A stretch of DNA of 64,000 nucleotides from Eutreptiella sp. 'Long Island Sound 2002' (lineage: Eukaryota > Euglenozoa > Euglenophyceae > Eutreptiales > Eutreptiaceae): assembly GCA_964036045.1 (NCBI GenBank), contig OZ038384.1, positions 29,059,771 through 29,123,770 on the forward strand, read 5' to 3'. The position numbers and the translations under genes were made by a program. A model generated the notes under the pieces. It was not told the origin of the DNA. It ran no database searches and saw only the letters and a list, made by a program, of their open reading frames with translations. This document shows positions 44,860-54,605 of the stretch, in pieces. How positions within the stretch are numbered: position 1 is the stretch's first letter; each line of letters opens with the position of its first letter.

Positions 44860-45425
44860 GTAGCTCAAGGTCTCCGTGGTGTTCCCACAGGTGCGTCTTC
44901 AAGGCCGGGTGTGCGTCGGCCGGCAACTTTCCCACCGTGTGGTGCGAGTATTACGGGGGCCCCTTGTATGGATGCCCTGGGCACCTGTGTGCCACGAACA
45001 CCGCGGGATATTTGAACTTGGCCACCGCGGCGGGGGCGATGGCAATCCATGGCCATGGCAGCACCGCTATAGTCACCGTAACCAGGGGGGTGGGCGACGT
45101 CCGCGCCCATTGCCACTAGGCCGTCGTCAGCCGCCCCGACAGCCAGATGATGGTGGTCGCCAGCACCCCCATGCCCTGAAGATGTTCTACGGGCACGTGC
45201 TGGTGGTCATCCCGCAGCGAGACGTGCAGAGGCGCATTCGCCTGCACTTGGACACCCACAAGGGCCACAAGGAGGCGATGCAGCCGGATGTCGCCATGCA
45301 ATGCGCCTGGGGGCTCGCAACACACCTAGAGCTCTAGTGCCCAGTGCTCGGCCTCCATGGTGTCCCTCATGGCGGTCGTGACCTTCACGGCATACCCCCT
45401 GTGGTGCACGGTTTTGTCCTTGGTG
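44860..45425 (-). pseudogene. LINE ORF2 post-RT segment and Cys/His module (E3)
   Basis: VKVTTAMRDTMEAEHW and DIRLHRLLVALVGVQV align with E1 and E2. Downstream in another frame is FVAHRCPGHPYKGPP, then a stretch ending ALKTHLWEHHGDLELL, in which Cys and His are spaced like a C2H2 finger. One TAG (EL-x-VC) and one TAA (GPP-x-YS) interrupt the frames. A Gln codon, CAG at 45,244-45,242, aligns with TAG in both E1 and E2. Confidence 0.55.
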
Positions 45426-45429
45426 GTCG

Positions 45430-46389
45430 TAGCCAACCGCCCCCCCTATGACCACCTCCTCCGAGTAAGCAAGCACAGCGTCCGGGATCTGGTCCATGGG
45501 AGCGAACTACCACGGCGCCATGAACGCTCTGCGGAGGGGCACTAAGACGGCACTGTGGCGGGCAAGCCACACTCTGAGGCCGGGGATACCTTTGCGGGTC
45601 GACGCCCTTTCCTTCACGGCCCACTACCTAGCGACCCGGTAGTTTGCAATGTACACATCCCCCAGATGGTAGTACCCCAGAGCTTGCACCGTCTCGTAGA
45701 TCGTGGGCGGGGACAACAATCTGTGTGGCGTCGCCATACTGGGTTTGGTACACCTCCACACGGGGGGCGGGGGTGCCCCCGCCCTCGGCCCGCCGGGGCC
45801 TCGCAGAAGTCTGGGGGTAGTACTGGAGCACTAGTCCGGCATCCGCATGGGCAGGGATACCTCATCGACCACCCACTGCAGCGTGCGTATGAGGTGCGGG
45901 CATCGCGGATAGTGTATGTAGTGCCCCAGGGTAAGCAAAGGCGGGCAGCCTCCCCGAAGCGCCTGATGAGCCTGCAGGGTGGAGGCCTTGGGCGCGCGGA
46001 ACTCTTCCTTCGCCCGAGCATCCTACAAGACCCACTCCCGCCATCATGGTTGCGTCTAGAAAGAGCCGTTGGGGGGGCAGTTACTTCCAAATGGCCGCCC
46101 GTACCTGAGGCAGGTTACAAGGGGCCGTGGGTGTGCCCTAGAGGTGTATGTCGGTCCCCATGTACCTGGGGACCTGGGTGGGCGGGATTTCGGGGCCATT
46201 GACCGGCGCCTCCTCCCGTTCCTCCGGGCTATCCGTCACCCATGCACGGCCCACATGCCAGGCCATGGCCTCCCGCGTGGGCGAGCGTAGCGGCTGGGGG
46301 TCTGTGGTGCACCCGTGCTAGATTTTGCGGTCGGGGACATCCACACGTAGGATACCCTGGTAGTACGTCCGCTGATCCAGCAGAACCCC
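45430..46389 (-). pseudogene. LINE ORF2 connecting region (E3)
   Basis: Coding-like stretches in more than one frame link the RT to the post-RT segment. They include VLLDQRTYYQGILRVDVPD directly after the RT, and later PRCPHLIRTLQWVVDEV, which matches E2. In-frame TAG codons occur after the RT near 46,391, 46,320 and 46,140, and a TAA near 46,083. At least one frame change occurs near 46,030. Confidence 0.5.
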
Positions 46390-46770
46390 CTAGATGGGGC
46401 GGGTATCACCGCGCTCCACGATGACTATAGTGTCATCCACCCGCACGAGCCCCAAGAAGCGAAAGGGCATTACTGCGAAAGCAGGGTAGGCGATATCCAT
46501 GAATCGCAGGAATGGAAGAGCTGCCATGGCTCCTACATGGACGCCCTGGATCGTTCCGTAGGGGGTGCCTAGGGGCTGCGTCGAAGGATCCGATTGCCAT
46601 GGCCCAGAGGCAGGGCATACGAGAAACCCTCCATGTTGGTGGCCGGCGTCTCCCAGGCCCACTCGGGCCCCCACGATCGGGTGGAGATCCTGGGCGATGA
46701 CGTCAAAGAACTTGGCAAGGTCGGTGACCAGGACGTCCACCACCCGACGCTGAAGCCTGGCCAGGTCCAC
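46390..46770 (-). pseudogene. LINE reverse transcriptase core (E3)
   Basis: This 126-codon frame has the three central RT motifs in order. Motif A is VTDLAKFFDVIA, with the catalytic Asp. Motif B is TPYGTIQGVHVGAMAALPF. Motif C is VRVDDTIVIV, with both catalytic Asp residues (x-V-D-D, a variant of Y-x-D-D). The spacing fits a non-LTR RT, which copies element RNA at a nicked target. All catalytic residues in this part are intact, unlike in E2. The N-terminal fingers and endonuclease are cut off where the degenerate TGTGG tract starts. The frame ends at TAG. Confidence 0.75.
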
Positions 46771-46776
46771 CTTCGC

Positions 46777-47040
46777 ACGGTGTGGTGTGGTATGGTGTGG
46801 TATGGTGTTTTACCTTGTGACGTGTTGTGGTGTTTTGTGATATGTTGTGTTGCGTTACAGTAAGTTGCCTGGAATTGGTTGCATTGTGTTGTGTCGTGTT
46901 GGGTTGTGATGTGGTGTTCTGTATTGTCTTGTTTTATTATATGGTGTTGCGTTGCCTGGGCTGTGCTGTGCTGTGCTATGCTGTGCTGTTCTGTGCTGCG
47001 CTTTGCTGTGCTCTGCTGTGCTCTGCTTCCCTGTGCCAGG
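46777..47040. repeat. Degenerate pentamer tract grading from TGTGG to TGTGC
   Basis: The tract begins with (TGTGG), passes through TGTTG and TGTCG variants, and ends as a run of GCTGT pentamers (46,955-47,030). It borders the truncated 5' end of LINE E3. Confidence 0.8.
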
Positions 47041-47329
47041 GGACTATCACAGGTCATTGGAACTTTTATCCTTAACAAGAGTGCCAGTTATGAATGTGCC
47101 CTAAGCCAATTCCAGTTGATGCACAATCCACAGGGTCCACTCCTACATTGCCAAGAATAGCATGTTAATTTAAATGTGCTGTCGCTGTCCTGCTCATGGT
47201 ACTTGATAATCGTAATTTCTGCCTTTTTTCGACATTTTCTCACTTCCTGTGTTCTTGTTATTGGTCAAGATGAAGCACATTGTGCGAATCCTGTGACCAT
47301 AGAAAAAGCGACAATTGTGCCCAACCCAA
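47041..47329. other. Spacer without recognisable features
   Basis: Moderately AT-rich sequence between the pentamer tract and the next coding-like frame. I see nothing in it. Confidence 0.5.
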
Positions 47330-47695
47330 TCACTTTTGTTTTGCTACGTTGCTTGTAAATTCTATGTTCTTTGCACGTGCGGTCCCATATGTACCCGGCC
47401 CTCCACAAGAATGCCTCAAACTCTAGACCGCCCAAATGATTAGCACCTGCTCGGGTTCAGATTCCAACTTGGAGAGCATTGCCTGCATGTTGCATTGCAT
47501 CGATTTGTACTCTTGCTGTTGGACCTGGAAATGCAGTGCCAAACAGCTGCGAGGGGTGGACGTTGGGGGCTCGGCAGCCCTTCGAGGGTTGCCATTGAAC
47601 TTCTGTTTTCTGCCTTTCAAATCATCATCGTCATCATCATCAGGGCTGGGTGCAGCACCAAGCAAGTCTAAAACTGATACCCATGGTGCATCCAT
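47330..47695 (-). CDS. Unrecognised protein with Asp tract and helical tail
   Basis: ATG at 47,695 opens MDAPWVSVLDLLGAAPSP, followed by seven Asp, a basic segment, then FQVQQQEYKSMQCNMQAML, which looks helical. With the standard code it stops at TAG after 90 residues (IIWAV). If UAG is sense it runs on to TGA at 47,330, 121 residues in all. The Asp run comes from an imperfect ATC/GTC trinucleotide repeat. No family is recognised. A TGA upstream at about 47,710 supports the chosen ATG or an exon border there. Confidence 0.4.
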
Positions 47696-47817
47696 GTCAC
47701 GAATGTTTCATGGGTTGGCTCGACAGGTAGCGCCTTTCAACACACGGAAAGAAAATTTTCAAATGAGCAAGAAACCAATCCTCCAAAGAGGCGCTAACCG
47801 TGGCCCCTATGTTTAAC

Positions 47818-48164
47818 ATCTGCTGCAAAGTTTAACATCCATTTTGTTGTTAAACAAATAGCTCAAGGAAGTGGGATGCAAATGGTACTGTGAACCGGCA
47901 GTGCGACTGTACACTGGTACTATCACTGTCAGCCCACAATCAGCCCCCACATCACTTGTCTTTGGCTGCCTGCCCTCTACACAAACCACTCTTGAAAAAT
48001 ATGCCAACATATTTAGAAGGCCTGCCCTACTGATATTCGGAAACATTCAGAAATATTTGGAATATTCGGAACTAGCAGGTCCAGCTCTGGTTCGGAAATA
48101 TTTGGAAATATTCAGAAATCTTCATTTTCGAATCAGTGACAAACCCTGCCTTTAGTCTGTTGAC
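47818..48164. other. Spacer with degenerate GGAATATTCC cluster at 48,028-48,130
   Basis: Repeated GGAAATATTTGG, GGAATATTCGG and similar half-palindromes fill about 100 bp. They resemble the subterminal repeats of the TIR element at 53,779-54,605, so this may be a relative of that element with eroded ends. I see no gene in the rest of the interval. Confidence 0.4.
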
Positions 48165-48740
48165 ATGAGGCTTGCAGCAGAAAACTGGGCTGTCATCACA
48201 CCAACGTTTGCGCAGTTAAATGGGTGCTCCAATTTAAATCACCGTACTTCAGTGGGTGTGATCATTGATGACTCATGTCACATTGAGCACTTTGTGTGTA
48301 GCCACCTGCAGCCCCCGCCTACAACGCCTGTACTGCCGCCCCTATACAGCACCCCCTACCGCCCCTGCACACCCCTGCAGCACCCCTTGGTCCCTGCACA
48401 GCCTCCCTGCAGCCTGCTCCCTGCAACCTCCCTGCAACATTATCCGCCTCACCCCACAGCTCGGCTGAAGCACAAGCCAGAGTGGCGCCAGCACCGGAGG
48501 ATAGCAGCAGGCACTGCCACTAGCAACAAGGCACAGAGCACCAGCAAATAGACAATGCCCAGTCCAGCAGTCCATGGCCTTGGCAAAGTGAGAGGGTGGC
48601 ACCTGATCTGCGCAGCGGCCAGACAGAGCGCAGCAATGGGTGTCTGGCGAGCTCCATGTCAGGGGCACACTATACTGACCAGCCGGAAATGGGGTACTGC
48701 CACCCCAGAGGGATGTTCAGGCAAGGCGCGGCGCAGCTGA
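48165..48740 (+). CDS. Unrecognised proline-rich frame
   Basis: ATG opens MRLAAENWAVITPTFAQL, followed by a proline/leucine-rich middle part and a basic end. With the standard code it stops at TAG after 128 residues. With UAG as sense it continues in the same frame to TGA at 48,740, 191 residues. It has no domain I recognise, and a chance frame is possible in this GC-rich stretch. The (GCAGT)n tract begins 150 bp downstream. Confidence 0.25.
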
Positions 48741-48884
48741 GGACCCGTTTATGCCACAAACAAATACAACAAAAGCCCCCGTACAGCACTCCTTCGCCCC
48801 TTGCAGTACCCAGCAGCCCTCTTACGCCCCGCCGCGGTATCATACAGCCCCAAATGCTGCACTGCAGCCTGTTCAGACGTCCGT

Positions 48885-49490
48885 GCAGTGCAGTGCACTG
48901 CAGTGCAGTGTAATGCGTGCAATGCAGCGCAGTGCAATGCAGTGCAGTGCAGTGCAGTGTAATGCAGCGCAGTGCAATGCAGGGCAGGGCAGGGCAGGGC
49001 AGTGTAGTGCTGCGCAGTACAATGTGGTGCAGTGCGGTACGGTACATTGTAGTGCAGTGTAATGCAGGGCAGGGCAGTGCAGTGCAGTGCAGTGCCCGAA
49101 TTGCAATGCATGTGAGTGCAGGGCAGTTCAGGGCAGGGCAGTGCAGGGCAGGGCAGGGCAGTGTACTGTAATGCAGTGCAGGCCAGTGAATGCACTGCAG
49201 AGCGGGGTAGCCAAATGCAGTGAAGGGCAGTGCAGTGCAGTGCAATACGGCGTACTGCAGTGCAATGCAGGGCACTGCACTGGACGGCAGTGGAATGCAG
49301 TGTGGTGCAGCGCACTGTAGCAGAGTGCATAACAGTAAGCGTAGTGCAGTAAGTGTAGTGCAGTGTGGTGCGTGTAGTGCAGTGCAGTGTAGTGTAGTTC
49401 AATGCAGTGTAGTGCAGGGTGGTGCAGGGTAGTGCAATTCAGTGTCGTGCAAGGCAATGCAATGCAGAGCACTGCGGGGCAGGGCATGGG
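48885..49490 (+). repeat. (GCAGT)n pentamer tract
   Basis: Degenerate GTGCA/GCAGT pentamers over about 600 bp, with many GGGCA, GTGTA and AATGC variants. The right edge passes into a G-run and a G-rich segment with the word ATTTTGGCC. Confidence 0.9.
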
Positions 49491-49892
49491 GGGGGGGGGT
49501 GCCCAAAGTGCAGCCCTCGACACCGACACTCCCTGAACATTTTGGCCCCCTAAAAAGGGGGGAGGGCGAGGGGCTCGCCGGGGAGGGGGCAGCCTCCTGG
49601 GTACCCCAACATACATACCTCAAAATGATCCCCTCATCACTCTCATCATTTTGAACACAAATATGTGGGGTTTCTCAAAAAATTATTTTTTATCCACTGG
49701 AGTGACCAGTGCCAACAGCCACTTTGGGGCGGCTAGATGGGGGAGGTCTGGTCAGAAAAAAATTTCATGTTCTGAATACAAAATTGAAATCCCCATGAAA
49801 TTATGAGCATTATGAGTTTACACACATAGAGCAAAAACAAAAAATGACCCCCCACTAGAAGAAAAAATTTTTCCAGCACCCTGGGTCCCTAA

Positions 49893-50204
49893 TTGGGACA
49901 AAATATGGTGTGGACCTTGGTGAAGGAGGACCGCAAGCAAAGGCTTCAGGCAGTCTTCAACACCACGAGTGGGATGATGCCGTGGAAGTGCCCCAACAAG
50001 GAGGTACTTGTTCCCGAGTGCAAGACAAAAGTTGCACACTCACTGCTGACTGTGAAGGGTCAAATTAAGTCACAGGAGTCAATTAACTCATGCATCTGGC
50101 ACATCAGAATCCTCGATTTCGAAACGGGTGCAGGGGGCATGCGAACCTTGAGGGTGCAAAATCTGTGGTTGGTTGTCTTTTCCCACACCTCGGGCTTGAT
50201 CTAG
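49893..50204 (+). CDS. Unrecognised basic protein fragment
   Basis: A 103-codon frame reads MGQNMVWTLVKEDRKQRLQA, then CPNKEVLVPECKTKVAHSL and CIWHIRILDFETG. It looks protein-like and is open upstream to a TGA near 49,841 if a TAA is read as sense. It overlaps the 3' end of the minus-strand gene that follows. Only one of the two can be real over that overlap. No family is recognised. Confidence 0.3.
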   Translation: MGQNMVWTLVKEDRKQRLQAVFNTTSGMMPWKCPNKEVLVPECKTKVAHSLLTVKGQIKSQESINSCIWHIRILDFETGAGGMRTLRVQNLWLVVFSHTSGLI

Positions 50205-51556
50205 GTGAGGTAGTCTAAAAATGGGGGGTCTTGCTAAACGGCAAATAAGATATAGAGTGGTTTCATCAAATCTAGTGAAAGTATAAAGTCCACATTGTAA
50301 AGGGGTGTGCTATTGCACCCACTCCTAGATCAAAGCGTGCGTGATTATGGTGCCATTACGACACAGCCCACAGGGTGCGTCTACATGCTCAGCCAACAGG
50401 TCGTATGCTGGTAATCCTAGGTTGGCGTTGTCCGAGTAGTTCACAAGGTAATACTTTGCACATGTTTGTGAAGTGGTTGTTTGGGATTTTTTAACAAAAT
50501 TTGACTCGGCTTGTTGTTCTTCCATTTCGTTTTGTTGTAGACAATGTTGTCTACTTCCTTAGTTGTACATAGCAATGTGAGGCAACGCGGACAATGTCTC
50601 CTTCGATAGACAAATCCCTTACATGTGGCATCAATGTTGCATTTCAATGTCCAACACTTCTTGCATGCCCGTGTGTTTTTGCTCGGGTACAAGAATTGGA
50701 CTGAATGCATTCGAGGAGGCACCGTTCCATTTTTCTCAACAATAGTACTATACTGACCATTAAATTTGACAAATGCATAAATGATGTGACTCATTTTTGT
50801 GTGAATGATACAGCAGGCGGCGCGCTTCATTAAATCCGGCAAAACTACCTAGATGACTAGATAGTTTGAACAAGTATCGTGTATGTCTAGCCACACTTGC
50901 TAAATTTTCCATCCCCCCAAAAACTGCCAATCGCTGTTCCACATATCCTGGTCATTGGTGCCCATGTTATGAGGAGGAATTTGTAATGTTCCCGCCCCCT
51001 CCAATCCGGACCCAATTGCCTACTATTTATGTTGGATCTGCAACTCATGTGTAATCTCTGGGTTCGGCTTTAGAACTTTGTACAAAACGGTTGTCATGCC
51101 GGTGACAATGTGTAATGCATGAGGACCATTCGGAAAGAACAAATTGTTAAAATGTCTCTACCACAGCCAGTTACTGTATACAGGTCTATGAGTAACAAAT
51201 TGGTACACTGGACAAACAAAAACATGCAGAAACATGCATGACAAGAGGTCCAATTCATCACCTTAACCTTAAGGGTTGGAAAAGCGATTTTCAGTGTTTT
51301 ACATAACGGCATCTTTTGTTTGGTTGCAAAATAACTTGGGCAACAACTATAGATAGTGCTCTAAGAAATATAGCAACAACACATGAAAGGAGTGTCCCAT
51401 ACCAAAAGCCATGTGTGTGACCGGGACAATGCAGGTCAATAAAAGGGTGGAACTATATGTTGAGCTCATGCATGTCACATAGTCTTCTAGCACATTACGG
51501 TAGAAACATACCGCATTACTCTAGATATTTTTCACCGGATCTGGCTAAACTCGATG
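50088..51556 (-). pseudogene. Unrecognised protein with Cys cluster; frame rich in UAG and UAA
   Basis: One frame runs from a TGA at 51,557 to a TGA at 50,441, 372 codons. It contains seven TAG and three TAA but no TGA. Reading those as Gln gives coherent segments such as LLPKLFCNQTKDAVM and VTGMTTVLYKVLKPNPEI. The last third, with no UAR, carries ACKKCWTLKCNIDATCKGF and RRRHCPRC, a likely zinc-binding cluster. A second frame takes over at about 50,525 (MEEQQAESNFVKKSQ) with CGLCRNGTIITHALI, and after two more UAG it ends at TGA 50,088. A one-base indel near 50,525 would join them. The first ~10 codons lie in a small TIR element. Function unknown. Confidence 0.5.
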
Positions 51557-51662
51557 TCACAAAAAAAATTCAAAAGCGGAGGGAGGTGAGATTTCGTAAA
51601 ATCAGGAAAATAGGCCTTTATCCGGATCTCGCGAAAGTGGGCTAAAATTCCGGTGAAAAATA
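51526..51662. mobile_element. Small TIR element (MITE-like, 137 bp)
   Basis: Left end TATTTTTCACCGGA and right end TCCGGTGAAAAATA are exact reverse complements of 14 bp. Both ends are followed inside by GGATCT and GGCTAAA words. No clear target duplication is visible. It abuts the 5' end of the minus-strand reading frame. Confidence 0.6.
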
Positions 51663-51839
51663 GAGCTTAGATGGCAGCCGGGGTACCCCAAAGCCTTTGT
51701 ACACATTAACGCCCCCAAAATCCACACATTTTGGCCATTTTGAGGGCTGAGGTGGGGTTCGGGGGTTGATGTCAAGGGCTGCAGTTGGGCACCCCATGTG
51801 GGGTAGGGTAGGCTGGAGCAGGGTCAGGCAGCAGTACAA

Positions 51840-52670
51840 GGCACTGAAATGCAGTGCAATATGGGGCAGGGGAGTATAGTGTAGTGTACTCGACTAATGT
51901 GCGGTGAAGTTCACTGCAAAGTAGAACATTGCCGTGCGTTGTAGTGCAGTGTAATGCTGGGCACCGTAGCACAACACAGTGTTGTATACACGACGATGCA
52001 TTGCAGTGCACAATATTGAAGTGCAATGTTGCACATTGTAATGCAAGGGAGGCCAACGAAGGGTAGTGCAGTGTAGCACAATGCAGTGCACACAACGCGT
52101 GATCATTGCAATGTAGTGTTGTGCAATGTGGTGCAAGCAGCGCATCACAGCACAGAGTAGAGCACTACCAAGCAATATGGGCGGTGCAAGGGAGCGCACG
52201 AAGTGCAATGCACTGAGGCGTAGTGCAGTGCAGTGCAATACTTTGTGTAGTAGTGCAATGCAGTGCATCGCAGTACAGTGCAATGCAAGGAGTGCAGTGC
52301 AAGATAGGGTAGGCCAAGGAAGTGCAATGCGATGTAACACACTACAAAGCAGGGTAGCAAAGGGCAGCACAGGGTAGGGCAGTGCAATGGAGTGCACTGC
52401 CGTGCAAACTGGTGCAGAGCAATATGATGCAGGGAATGGTGGGGTAGGGAAAGGCAGGGGAGTGGAGCATAACACATAGCAATGAAGTGCAATGCAGCAA
52501 TGTGTAATGATGTACAAAGTAGTGGTGCGGCACAGTGCTGTGCAATGCAATGAAGTGCAATGTAAGGCAGGGCAATGAAGTGTAGCGTGATGCAGTGTAC
52601 TACAATGCATTGCAGAATTGTGCGGAGCAGTGCACTGGAGTGTGTTGAAGTGCAGTAGCACATGCAATAC
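51840..52670 (+). repeat. (GCAGT)n pentamer tract, strongly degenerate
   Basis: GTGCA/GCAGT pentamers can be followed for about 830 bp, with many substitutions. The left edge is a G-rich segment (51,690-51,830) with ATTTTGGCC, as at the edge of the tract near 49,500. Confidence 0.8.
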
Positions 52671-53778
52671 ATGCAACTTCATGAATTCATTTGTTCTAGC
52701 ACTGCAAGTATCCAATGCAAGCATGCTATGTTTCTCTAATTGGATGAGATACCATGGGCCTTTTGTGGTAAGCTAGCTGGGGGTATCACTTGACAGGTTT
52801 TTGAACACCTATTCAAGTGGTTTGTTGTGATCTGTTGCGACCGCAACATTCACGGCGAGAAACGATGTGTATTGTTTATCTGTTGCGCCACCATTTGTGT
52901 GTGTGTGTGTGTCCGAGGATGAGTGCATGGGGGAGGCCCTTGTGCCTTGTGCATTTCTGTTTCGACGGAAAGCCAAAAAATATTGCAGGTTGAAAAACCT
53001 AAGGACCTGCCTTTGCATTTTAGCAAGTGTGGTGTGGTTACTACCGATTTTTGCGTTGTTTTTGAGGACCCTGCGCTCGTCTTCAACGATTTTGCTACCA
53101 AACACGTTGTTGGGACCAGCGGAACGCGATTCTTGGGATGTAATGTAAAAGTGGTCTATGAGGTTGCAAGCATGGCTTTGATACAGCTAGGTCCAATGAT
53201 CGATGCATTGCTGAGACAATATTTCGGAGATCAATATTTTGCCACGTAATAGGCCATGGTTGAGGCACTGCCCGTTGGTACCAACGTTCCTTGAGCAAAG
53301 CTCATGTCTCTCATGCTCCAATGGTCTTGTGAATGTTTGGTAGGTGCTAACTGCAATCTTCTTCCATGTCCAAGCTTTTGGAACACTTTTGCAAATACCG
53401 GTGACAATGATGAACCTTCACGAGTTAACGACAAAGAATGCTATGGTCGCAAGGATGATAGTAGTGCGGACAATGTTGGGGCTAATGGAGACGATGAAAT
53501 CCAAGCTGATGGCATATTGAACACGGTAAAAATAGACAAAATGACTGAATTGTTGGCAATTGGGAGGGAGTTTGATGCAGGTGGTGCAACTTTCGGATCT
53601 TTTTGATCCCCAAGAGGAATTGGCCAACGATGCATGTTTGGCATATAATGGGGTAATGAACGGAAAACGATGTGGAAGATGGCAGAAGATTTGGAATAAA
53701 ATGAAACATGGTGAAACATACACCACATCAACGGCTACCGTACGCAAACGGCAAGATGGTACCTATAACAAGGAGTGG

Positions 53779-54605
53779 CAGGGCCAGGCCCGTATTCCGG
53801 AACGCCGTTTTCAGAATATTACGGAATATTCCGGCAATATTCCGGAACATTCCGGAATATTCCGGCAAATATTACGGAATATTCCGGAACCATGTACACA
53901 CAATTCAGGCGGTTGTGACCGGTCAGGGAAGGTTGTTCCAATCTGAATCACAGAAATAGCATCATCCCGGTCAAAATTACAGGTTTTTATTTTTAAAACC
54001 CACCCTGCTCTCTTGGACCCCTTGGGTGCCTGGGCGTCCTCCCCCCCCCCCCCCCAGTAGGGCAAGAAGGTGAAACCTGCCTGCCCAGGCACCCAGCCAT
54101 CGGATAGCACCTGTTTAACTGAGAAAGGATGGTTCGCCAAAAACGAAAAAATAAAATTGCAAAGCGGTGCTATCAGTGGCCCCCTGTGTTTAACTGACTT
54201 TTGTTTGTTTCCTTGCTAGGGGCTGGTTGCTTCGGGGAAGGGGTCTAGAGCAGGGGGGGGGGGGGCTTAAGGGGTATGTGTGGCCGTGACTGACTGAAAA
54301 GGTCCCCCCTGATGGGGGGACCTGTAGCAAACTGTCCTGGCGGGGGCATGCACATGTGAACATGCAAACATGAAGACATGAAAAAGACCAAAAAAGCGAA
54401 GGTAAAAATGTTGCAGATAAATGGGTTTGAACCCAGGACCTTTGAAGTTGGAATCTAGTACCACTACCAACTATGCTACATCAGGATCTGCAGCCCCCAA
54501 CCGTGATCGGTATTACGGAATATTCCGGGTATTACGGATATTCCGGAATCTAAATATTCCGGAACATTCCGGATATTACGGGACCGGAATATGGGCCTGG
54601 CCCTG
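53779..54605. mobile_element. hAT-like TIR element with 7-bp target duplication (827 bp)
   Basis: The left end CAGGGCCAGGCCCGTATTCCGG and the right end share 22 bp of inverted repeat with one mismatch. GGAGTGG stands directly outside both ends (53,772-53,778 and 54,606-54,612). Inside each end are clusters of GGAATATTCCGG palindromes. No transposase frame is present, so it is non-autonomous. The CAGGG start and 7-8 bp duplication fit the hAT superfamily. Confidence 0.75.
54419..54482 (-). tRNA. tRNA-like sequence (pseudogene or SINE head)
   Basis: The minus strand carries TAGCATAGTTGGTAGTGG (A-box/D-arm type) and, 33 bases later, GGGTTCAAACCC (B-box/T-arm type). The T stem pairs over only four bases and the acceptor and anticodon stems are poor, so a functional tRNA is unlikely. 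It lies inside the hAT-like element. Confidence 0.4.

Larger units (their letters stand above)
43653..46776 (-). mobile_element. LINE copy E3, best-preserved RT and RNase H
   Basis: On the minus strand the order is RT (46,770-46,390), a connecting region, the post-RT segment (45,420-45,116), a Cys/His module (45,100-44,860), RNase H and C-terminal domain (44,742-43,882), a 3' UTR and the pentamer tail. The 5' end is truncated inside ORF2 upstream of the RT, where a second degenerate TGTGG tract begins at 46,777. ORF2 is split over several frames, so the copy is not functional as it stands. Confidence 0.75.

Noticed and set aside
49087-49616. Cys/Ala/Gln-rich frames in 48.9-49.6, 52 and 55-57 kb
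   Set aside because: They translate the (GCAGT)n pentamer and have no other content.
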